Of a stretch of 64,000 bases of DNA, positions 55,799 to 64,000 are shown piece by piece; positions within the stretch are counted from its first letter, which is position 1; the number at the start of each line of letters is the position of its first letter. A model generated the notes under the pieces. That model saw nothing but the letters and a program-made list of their open reading frames with translations. It made no database searches and was not told the origin of the DNA. This DNA is from Sanghuangporus weigelae (Eukaryota; Basidiomycota; Agaricomycetes; Hymenochaetales; Hymenochaetaceae). The position numbers and the translations under genes were made by a program. The DNA lies in contig CP137319.1 in the NCBI GenBank assembly GCA_033182465.1, forward strand, positions 1,984,001 to 2,048,000. The letters are read 5' to 3'.

Positions 55799-56644
55799 AT
55801 TGAAGGAATCACTATGTATACTTACCAAAGCTTGTACCGTTGCTTTGTATTTGCGCAAGCTTTCTTTTTCGCTTTCGGTGCTGTCTGTCTTAGACCTTTA
55901 TGTCGTTTTGCTGTTTTCATTCAGGCCATTCATTCCAGTTGCCAACAAGTAGTGAGCCGTCTGTGTAGTTTTAATTACGCACATGTAATCTTTCTTTATA
56001 GTTTGATTCCAATCTTATCCCGCGGTTATTCTGTTTAATCGTCTCTGAGCCGGGACCTGCGAACAGACTTGCAGCGAGCTTCGACTTGCGCACTGAGCAT
56101 TTATTCATCTATGTCTCGCATCTCTGGTTCGAGCGACGATCGATTGCTGTGAAATAGCCAAATGTGCTGTGCGTTGCAATCGTATTTGATGTCGGTGATA
56201 ACAACCGAACATAATACTCTGCTCCCGATGGAAGATACAGATTCGGGGAAGAAGACGATGACGGATAGAACGCAATTCTCATCGCCATTCTATATCATTT
56301 ACGTTCAGATAAAGTCAGCTCAGTGATACTTTCTGGCTTGGCTCGCTTTGGTTTTAGCCTCATGTGATGATGTGATGTGTTTTTGTTACTTCGTGGTTGA
56401 TCGACTTCGCTGCTATACATTCACTGTTGGAGTCGAAGTAATAAATAATGGCGATAGTTACAGTCTGGAATGGATATATGGTATTTATAAGCTTTGTTTC
56501 ATTTCCTCCTTTCTATTCATTTTTCTTTCGCTATCCGATTCATTGATTGAAGCAGTATTGGTCTATTTCGTAGCGTTTTATCCCGGTTTGCGCCTCAGAC
56601 TCGAAAGATAATTTATTGTAAAAAACTGTATGATAGGTTACAGC
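55799..56644. other. F-box 3' flank and spacer
   Basis: No gene. 55800-56330 is similar to 58690-59330 (3' flank of the next F-box copy), and 56450-56640 is similar in inverse to 29040-29200. These are parts of the duplicated units. Confidence 0.6.
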
Positions 56645-57514
56645 CGTTTGCAAAAGTAATGAGAATCACGTGATTTCACCACTTTTCTCGCCATGAGAGC
56701 CTCAAAACACAGATAAAATCATATCTCACCCAAATCTCAACGGTTTCACATCATCTAAGTTGCTAAATTCATCTTTTCGAAAGGGCTTTCGCTTAAAGAA
56801 AACTGTAGAGAAAATAGAGCGAAACATGACCCTAAAATGGCGAAAATATCGGTTTTTGCCTCTTCCTTACATGTGCATTTTTTTCTGTGTTTTAGATATA
56901 ATAGACTAGGTTTGTGCACTAGCTAGGTCCTCAGCATCCACTAGTGAGCTGGGCTGAACAAGTGATTCTGGTTGTATGCATCATTTTAGACAGCATCTTC
57001 CCAGCTCACCAGTGGATGCTGAGGCCCTAGCTAGTGCACAAACCTAGTCTATTACACCTAAAATGAATTTACATGCATGAATCTGGCCTGTAAGAATTTT
57101 TCCTGGAGCCTGGGAGGCTAGGGGAAAATGATGAGTTTTGAGTAATTCAGGCATGCCTCAAAGCAGCACATTCTGGTACACAATTCAACTCAAACTCAGT
57201 CTGTAAATTCATTTTATAATCATATTATCATTCTGGATAGCTTTGGGGAGGTTCTGGACCAGCAGGGATCACAGAAAAAATTGCACATGCAAGGAAGAGG
57301 CAAAAAACGATATGTTTGCCATTTTGGGGTCCTTTTTTGCTCTATTTTCTCAATCATTTTTTCTAAATGAAAGCCCTTTCGAAAAGATGAATTTAGCAAC
57401 TTAGATGATGTGAAACCGTTGAGATTTGGGTGAGATATGATTTTATCTGTGTTTTGAGGCTCTCATGGCGAGAAAAGTGGTGAAATCACGTGATTCTCAT
57501 TACTTTTGCAAACG
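56645..57514. mobile_element. Foldback element with nested inverted repeats, 870 bp
   Basis: Starts CGTTTGCAAAAGTAATGAGA and ends with its inverse at 57514. The arms are ~245 bp (56645-56890 and 57270-57514) and highly similar. A second, inner inverted repeat at 56901-56953/57000-57052 begins TAGACTAGGTTTGTGCACTA. There is no coding capacity. It abuts the F-box copy where its start codon should be. I found no clear target duplication. Confidence 0.8.
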
Positions 57515-58688
57515 ATAATATCCCTCCGGAACTCTGGAGCCATATCTTCCAATTTCTTAGCACTGTCGATGAAGTTACCGACTCATCTTCGGACGCCTGG
57601 GCGAATATCGTCACAGCCAATGCAAAATACACGCATGATCCGAGTCGCACTGTCATCGAATGCAACAAAGCGAAGTGTGCTGTCGGCCTTATTTGCAAAG
57701 ATTTTTACGAGCTTTCGAGGCCCGTTGTTCTCGAGACGATCAGGCTGACGAGCGCCTCGTTGCCATATCTGGCGCGCCAGATAAGGGAAAGGCCCGAAAT
57801 TGCGCGAGTCGTAGAGCGGTCCACCAAGCGAATTGATTTAAGATCTACTGAACGTGCCTGGCATCGCGAGCATGAGCCGACCATCATAGATCTAAAAATC
57901 GATCTAGAAATCATCCTCAAGTCAAGCTGAAATCTGACCTGTTTACTGTACCAAAGGAGGTCAATAACTGGGCTCGCTACATCCCTGACGTCGTTCAGAA
58001 GACGTGCACGCTCTAAGAGGTGTTATATTACCCCGCGACCACGTTTGTGGAACGTGTCGAATCGACCGAGCTGAGCAGTTTTACCAACTTGCGTGTTCTG
58101 GATGTCACCAAGGTAGCAAGTCGCGAGGCTTTGACGCCGTGCGAGCTTCCTCTCCTCCACACTCTCGTCGGCTCTTTGGATGACATCTGCTATCATTTCG
58201 CTGAGATTCAACTTCCGTCACTACGTACATTGGAATCTATACGAGAACCCTTCATCGGCGTCGACGTCACGCCATTTTTTCAATATCACGGGAAGAACAT
58301 CGAGAGCTTTGACATGAAGGGACATACATACTTATCCGATCGCCGAACCTTGGAGTTACTTCCGAACGTTAAAGAAGTCGTCATGGGTGTTTCGGATGGT
58401 GAAGCTATTGACGCGACGTGGTCGAAAGTTCAGAAGCTCGGGATCTTCGATGACACTGAAAATCAACCAGCATCTCTTCTACTTCTACACAATTTGGACT
58501 CAATCGATTCCCAAAGGGAAAAAGGGAACTACCCGAATTTAAAGACGATTCGTATCCTCGACCGCGCATCTGCGCGACTCCTTCGGGAAAGGAACGGCAT
58601 GGCAGTGCGGCTGCGGGAGAGACGATCACGAAGTTGGTCGATCAGGCTTGAAGATGGTCATGGAGACTTGCTTCTCCCACCATCGTAA
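57515..58688 (+). pseudogene. F-box-like pseudogene with 5' end replaced by a foldback element
   Basis: Begins in DNIPPELWSHIFQFLSTVDE with the native ATG lost. A frame into the foldback arm continues upstream to 57490 but has only a GTG there. It is open to IDLEIILKSS, then a TGA at ~57928 and a frameshift. It resumes at ~58020 in another frame (SFTNLRVLDVTK, LPNVKEVVMGVSDGEAI) and ends GDLLLPPS. Closest to the 27626-28807 pseudogene. Confidence 0.85.
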
Positions 58689-59747
58689 CTCCTTTTCAAT
58701 CTTCCATCTGGACGACGTTGCGCTGGGGGAGCAGCGCGTTCGTTTTCTACTTGAATTGAACGAATCACTATCAAAGACTACTAGAGCTTATACCATTTTG
58801 CTTTGTATTTGCGCAGGCATTCTTTTTTCCGCTTCCGTCGCTGTCTTAGACTCTTACGCGTTTTTACAGTTGTTTTGTTCACGCCATTTCAATCCAGTTG
58901 CCAATAAGCCATGGATGGATGGATCGTCGGTGTAGTTTTATTTACGCACATGTTGTCTTGTTTTACGGTTTGGCTCCGATGTTATTCTGTTTAATCGCCT
59001 TTGAGCCGGGACCTGCGAACAGACTTTCAGTGAGCTTCGGCATGCGCAGGGCTCGTTTATTCATCTATCTTATGTGTCTTCCTAATGGTACGGAACTCAT
59101 CTCTGTGAGAGACGATAGACTGCTCCGAAACAGCCAAATGTGCTATACATTGGATTTGCGTTTGACGCCGATGATGAGGAACAAACTGAGCAGCTGCTCT
59201 CCTCCGGATGGAAGATATAAAATTTCGGAGAAGAAGGTCGGGAAGTACGCAAAATTTGCAGACAGACAGAGTTTGCGGTATAGCGACAAAAGACTGTGAT
59301 TCTCAATTATCATTCTGTACGTGTATAATATCAGTTACGAGAAGAAAAAAGTGATGCTTTCTGTGTTTGGTTATAACGTTTGTGATTGAACTAAAAAGCT
59401 CCTTTATCCGCGGTTACTATGCATATTCTTTCACAGAACATAGCTGGGCTTGTAAGCTGGGTAGACTGCCTAGATGGGACGGGATGGATACAGGTCATTA
59501 ATATTAGGGTCAGGCGACCCGTCCTGCCTCCCAGACCGGCAGGATTGCAAAGTATAGTAATGAAGATGATTATAAAAATGTATATCGTCAGTGATACAGA
59601 TGCATTCCTTAACATGAAGCTCGTACAGTGCAATCTGATCTGTTGTCGTCGATTGTTTTGCAAAGCGATCGTTATCGCAGAGACGAGCCGCATAGTATGA
59701 TCTACTATGTCTCCAGCACAACGTTCCCGAAATTTCGAGCTTGCATC
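58689..59747. other. 3' flank of the F-box pseudogene, no gene supported
   Basis: The first ~640 bp are duplicated at 55800-56330. 59340-59747 shows nothing recognisable. Confidence 0.5.
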
Positions 59748-61266
59748 TTATTTCTGCGACTCGATATACGCTAGTACCCACTCGCACTCCTCTCCTTCAC
59801 CGCCTGCACCATCATCAGCACCATCTCCATCGCTACCCGAAACCGAGTTTTTCAAAATCAAACTCCAACACTCGACCTTCCGCTCCCACCTCCCCATCCT
59901 CACCTCCGTCTTCGCGCCCTCTCCGAATGCCTTGGGCGAGATGTACGAGATAGGCGCGTTCCGGTGGAGGTTGGCTGTTATGGATAAGAAAGATGGGCCT
60001 GTGCTTGTGTTAGCAGCTTCTAGGCTGGTGGTAGCAGATTTGATACTATTGAAGGGAAAAAAAATACATTCAGCACCGATTACAATAATGGAATGGAATC
60101 CCTACAAAGGAAAAAGGATGGATGGACTTACGATTGCACCACCGATTCTAATACTTGTTTGACGAAAGAAGGAGGGAGGAAGCCGGACCACTGTACGTGC
60201 GTGACGCCGCCTATCGTACTCGGCTCGGGTGCTTCGTATTGCGCTACGAACGGATTTGGTCGGTCGTTCGCTTGCAGCCTGTACAAAGTAGTCGCAGGAT
60301 TGCGCTACAGAGTGTAAGAACAGAAACGTGGAAAGAACGTACCGCTCGGAGTCCATACAGGCCATCCCAACCCATTCGAACAGTTCCTCTATCCGCTCGT
60401 TCTCCTCGTCTCTATCCGTATCCCCTTCGCGCCCGTCACGATTGCCCCGCGTACGGGCGAGTTCAATTTTCTTTTCGTCCAGGACGGGGATAAGGATATC
60501 ATCGACAGCTCTAACCCGCGCTTGTGCTTTCACAGAATGCAGTTTGGCTTGCAAGCTCGGCAAATTTCCTGGATAGGTGTGAGTTTAATCGCCCGTCCAG
60601 ACGAACTATCGGAAATCCCACCATGTATGTGAACGCGCCAGGGAAGGACGCCCTGCGCCTTCCTCTGCCCGTCCCACAATCGAATACGCTCCTTCGTGCG
60701 GGTGTATACGCTCGACGTGCGATCGTGTAGATCTACCTGTACATCTAGAAAGGAAGCCAGATTTTTCTAATTAAAAAAAAAAACGGAATTAAGAAATTTG
60801 CGTACAATATAATTCCGACTTCTTTGAAGCCTTCTCGCCGACGAGACCCAGCTGTTGGTAGGTGTCTTTCGCCAAGAGGAGAGTGAGGAGACCACGATGG
60901 TCGATGCACCATACGTCTTCTACGCCTCGATGACCCTCCGCGAGAGCAATGAACTCACTATATACAAAATCAGCTTCGGAGACTGGATACCATTAGAGGT
61001 AACACACTTTTGAGCCTGATCGAACTGTCCGATCAGGTCGTGATGACAAGCATTCAGAATCTCCGAAAGCTCAGCCCGGCCCGATTGATAATCGCTCTCG
61101 ATTTTTTGTAGTTTATGTTGCAGAGATTGATCTGGCGGGGAGAATACAATATCTATCTACATATGATATAAAATTTCGCAAGGGATCAAAAACACAGCGA
61201 ACGTACTTGGTGGGTGAACGGATGGGATGAGCTGAGCGAGGAAGGAGATCCGATAGATTTGAACAT
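59748..61266 (-). CDS. RNase P/MRP subunit Rpp40-like protein
   Basis: A protein subunit of nuclear RNase P, which trims tRNA 5' leaders. Read through about five introns: MFKSIGSPSS...HPFTHQ, ILYSPPDQSLQHKLQKIESD, VEDVWCIDHRGLLTLLLAKD then TYQQLGLVGEKAS, SVYTRTKERIRLWDGQRKAQ, GNLPSLQAKLHSVKAQARVR, ELFEWVGMACMDSER, LQANDRPNPFVAQYEAPEP, VQWSGFLPPSFVKQVLESV, and after a longer intron SYISPKAFGEGAKTEVRMG, ending CEWVLAYIESQK. The EWVGM, NDR.PFVA.Y..P.PS and WSGFLPP blocks are the Rpp40 family signature as I know it. The start at 61266 and the 5' junctions are tentative. It shares a ~125-bp divergent promoter with pantothenate synthetase. Confidence 0.7.
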
Positions 61267-61390
61267 GAAGATAGGTAGAAAGCGGAATAAAATAATGGGA
61301 TTATCTGACCTGATAAGCACGTCCCGAAGACGGCCGTCGCATATACTTAAGGACGATGAGCGCCATCACCATCACCATCGCGAGGTCACG

Positions 61391-62663
61391 ATGTTGCCAG
61401 CCCTGCTCATCACCGCTCCATTCCCGCTCCTCTCGTCTCTACCCCGTCTTGCATCTGTCGCTCTTGCACGTCGACGACCTCTCATCCGAACGATACACAG
61501 AGCAATGTCAACGTCGAACGGGAAACTGCCAGACTCTTCCATCCCCGTTTTTCAGTCCCTCGACGAGCTGCGCGCATGGAGGAACAGAGCGTTCGCAGAG
61601 GGGAAGAGCGTCGGCTTCGTGCCGACAATGGGCGCGCTGCATGAGGGCCACCTCGCTCTCGGTGCGTCAGTTCGCTCATAACATCTTTTAATTCTCATAT
61701 GTCCCAGTGAGGCGCTCGCTGGAGGAGAACGACCACACCATCGTCTCCATCTTCGTCAACCCGACTCAATTCGCGCCGCACGAGGACCTCGCGACCTACC
61801 CGCGCACGCTCCCCCAGGACCTCATCACACTCACCTCTCTTTCTCCTGCGTCCCAGCGCACGACGTCGGGCGTGTTCCTCCCCTCCGTCGACGTGATGTA
61901 CCCACCCACACCCGAGACGTCGACATTCTACTACTCCGCCAGCGCACACAAATCACCCAACACTTCCATCTCGCACGAGCACGCACATCACGCGGAAGTG
62001 GGCACGTTCGTCGAAGTGAAGGGGCTGGGCGGCGTGCTCGAGGGACGCACGCGCCCGCACTTCTTCCGCGGCGTGGCGACGGTGGTCGTGAAGCTGTTCA
62101 ACGCCGTGCAGCCCTCGCACGCGTACCTCGGGCAGAAGGACATCCAGCAGGCCTTGATTCTGCGGCGTATGGTGCGCGATTTGCTGATGCCGTACCCGAC
62201 GCCGGAGACGCTGCATGTCGTGCCTACCGCGCGCGAGGCGGATGTCAGCGCTGCGCGGAAGGACGAAGAGGAGCAGGAAGAGGAGGAGGAAGGGCTTGCG
62301 CTCTCCTCGCGGAACGCGTACCTCAGCCGCGCGGAGCGCGCGCACGCGCCGACGCTGTACCGCGCCCTCAAGCGCGCACAGACCTTCTGGGAGTCCGGGC
62401 GCGCGAAGGACGCGTGCGTCAAAGCCGCGGTGGACGTGCTCGAGATGGAGGAGATCGTCGCGGCGGAGAACGGCGTGCACATGAAGCTGGATTACATCGA
62501 GATGAGCGACCCGTGGACGCTCGAGCTCGTCCCCGGCTCGGAGACGAAGGACTCTGGAGAGCGCGAGGACAGGGTGTTCGTGCTGAGCGGGGCGGTGTGG
62601 GTCGGCGGGACGCGCCTGATCGATAATGTCATTCTTGGCGATAGCGGGAAGATTCTATATTGA
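61391..62663 (+). CDS. panC: Pantothenate synthetase
   Basis: Condenses pantoate and beta-alanine with ATP, the last step to vitamin B5. Two exons, 61391-61661 and 61708-62663. Motifs: VPTMGALHEGHLAL (ATP-binding HxGH region), FVNPTQFAP, HFFRGVATVVVKLFN, AYLGQKDIQQ, LALSSRNAYLS (KMSKS-like) and a C-terminal LDYIEM. From the ATG at 61391 the N-terminus MLPALLITAPFPLLSSLPRL with following Arg residues looks like a mitochondrial presequence. An internal ATG at 61505 would give a cytosolic form. Odd: two insertions relative to bacterial PanC, near TLTSLSPASQRTT and an acidic run (KDEEEQEEEEE) just before the SSRN loop. Very GC-rich, unlike the mobile regions. Confidence 0.93.
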
Positions 62664-62737
62664 TCCCAAGTAAGATTTCTCATCTTTTGACTATGACTAT
62701 GATACAGATTCTAATTCCTCTTCCTATCTATGTAGGA

Positions 62738-64000
62738 TCAAGGCAGGGTAGACGATTTCATGAAACTCGCAAAGTACGTCTCGACGTCGGCCGCACCTCC
62801 TTCGAACGACGCGACCATCCCGACGTATCCATCCGGACGCACGACCACCACCGCTCCCTCGGGCGAGATCCCATACGTGAGATACGCCTTCCCGCCCTTC
62901 CCGCCTTGCGTGTCTACATCATCCACGAATACCCTATAAAGCCAACCCCACCTTTAGCATACAATAACAGTCGCCAGGAAGAAATAGAAATACTTACTTT
63001 GACCAGTGTGACCTGAGAACGGCGGGCACGCTCGTATAATTCACCGTCTCCTTCTTCCCCACCATGATCGTCAAGATCTCAAACACCTCTTCCCAAGGCT
63101 TCTTGCCCTTCCCCATACTCTTCACCTCACCTCCCTCCTCCTGCGCACTCTTGCTTACCCCCTTCCTATCACCAAACTTATCCAGCACACCGCCCTCCCT
63201 ACTCAGCCCACTCGCACAATCGTCATCAGCCTCTGCGGAGTCCAGCACGTCTTGTCGATCCGGCCCTTCGCATTGAGGACCTCGCGCGCGTCGTCACCGT
63301 CGCTGAGCTGGATGTACAGCCGCACGACGTCACCCTCACACGGGATGACCCATGCACGACCCGTTCGTGCTGTGTATGGCGACGCGGTTCCGGATGTCCG
63401 GGAAGTCGGTCGTTTCGGGGATCATGTCGACGACGCTCCAGACGTAGTCTGTTCGGGAGCGTAGCGTTTATCGGTGTATCAGGAAGGAAGAAGGCATAGA
63501 CATACCTGTCTGTTCGCCGTCAATTGAGCTGTTCCCGCACCCAGGAATGGGCTCCATCCGCTCCGAGAACGTATTTGGCGTGCACGATCTCAGTCTCGTC
63601 CGTCTCTTCTTGCTCGTCCGTTAGGTGATTCGGTGTAACCTGAATTCATCAGTTCAAGCAAAACGAAAATAAAAAAAAGGTTTGGGGTACATGCACACCT
63701 CGACAGGATAACTATCCAAACTTTCTAAATCCTCAAGTCTGTCGTCCAACTTTATCCCCGTGGGAACGATAGGCCGATCGATCTGCAGTCCGTACTGGCG
63801 CATGGAGTCGAGGAAAATGGATTCGATGGCACCATGGTGTAGCGTAATCTATTCTCAATAATACTAATTATATTTCATATTAAATCAATGACAGTGAATA
63901 ATGGCTCACCTCATAGTTATAGAGTCTACTGATTAGATTAACCATCCATTTGGAGGTCAGGAAAAAGTGAAGAGAAGAAGCGACGGTCCATTTCTGCACT
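62738..64000 (-). pseudogene. FAD-dependent phenol 2-monooxygenase-like, decayed and partial
   Basis: A paralogue of 3393-5971, running off the right edge. Recognisable blocks: HAKYVLGADGAHSWVREQL, DYVWSVVDMIPETTDFPDIR, GDVVRLYIQLSD and the C-terminal GKAYLTYGISPEGAVVVVRP. Lesions: the frame breaks at WVREQL where GFTMDGEQT should follow (63520); an extra G after the NGSCM codons (~63355) shifts the frame; and from KGRID (~63260) the sequence jumps to the thioredoxin-like tail. About 200 residues are missing, including the [12 protein letters not shown] motif. It cannot bind FAD normally. Confidence 0.8.

Noticed and set aside
62215-62626. Arg-rich ORFs overlapping pantothenate synthetase
   Set aside because: Frame shadows of a very GC-rich coding exon.

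Overview
The window looks like genomic DNA of a filamentous basidiomycete, most likely an Agaricomycete. Protein genes carry many short GT-AG introns of about 45-70 bp, coding GC varies widely between loci, there is a family of divergent F-box-like genes, and there are chromodomain Ty3 retrotransposons with 1.5 kb LTRs. No tRNA, rRNA or CRISPR array was seen. Ordinary metabolic genes sit at the two ends and in the 44.9-50.2 kb block; most of the rest is nested mobile DNA and gene debris.

Layout. 0.37-0.98 kb: a Tc1/mariner-like MITE. 1.2-2.5 kb (-): a GH53 endo-beta-1,4-galactanase. 3.4-6.0 kb (-): an intact phenol 2-monooxygenase-type flavoprotein. 6.84-25.41 kb: a four-layer nest. The outer layer is a DNA transposon with CACTA termini and ~470 bp terminal inverted repeats that carries a decayed fragment of RPB1, the RNA polymerase II largest subunit. 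Its left repeat is split by a second CACTA-like element (7084-9503, TSD ATT) carrying pieces of proteasome subunit Rpn9 and of the Mlp1/TPR nucleoporin. The RPB1 fragment is split twice: by a solo LTR (23280-24791, TSD GCAAA) and by full-length Ty3 element 1 (10953-23243, minus, TSD TCCAC). 25.7-29.8 kb (-): one intact F-box gene, one pseudogene and one 3' fragment, with a TACGC-rich MITE between them. 30130-42420: Ty3 element 2 (plus, TSD GTAGT), collinear with element 1 and nearly identical, inserted in a 27-bp minisatellite. 43.6-44.4 kb: another F-box pseudogene. 44.9-46.2 kb (+): an aldo/keto reductase. 46.6-50.2 kb (+): trifunctional C1-tetrahydrofolate synthase in 12 exons. 51-55.4 kb: a WD40 remnant, a disrupted APH-fold kinase, a nucleic-acid-deaminase-like gene and a LINE fragment. 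55.4-58.7 kb (+): an F-box fragment and pseudogene forming an inverted duplicate of the 27.6-29.8 kb block, with a foldback element sitting on the F-box start. 59.7-61.3 kb (-): an RNase P/MRP Rpp40-like subunit, divergent from pantothenate synthetase at 61.4-62.7 kb (+). 62.7-64.0 kb (-): a decayed paralogue of the flavoprotein monooxygenase.

The most unusual system is the 12.3 kb Ty3 retrotransposon family. Besides gag and a protease-RT-RNaseH-integrase-chromodomain pol, it has a 213-codon ORF inside U3 of each LTR. That ORF is intact in all five LTR copies here, and a diverged copy shows an excess of synonymous changes. The element also has two extra ORFs upstream of gag (113 and 344 codons), a 358-codon ORF after pol, and a spliced antisense gene for an ~88-residue protein with one membrane segment next to the polypurine tract. 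A canonical -1 slippery heptamer lies two codons before the gag stop. Twelve bases at the predicted RNA 5' end are perfectly complementary to the primer binding site, which suggests Tf1/sushi-type self-priming. Element 1 has every ORF open. Element 2 differs by a CGA-to-TGA stop after the protease.
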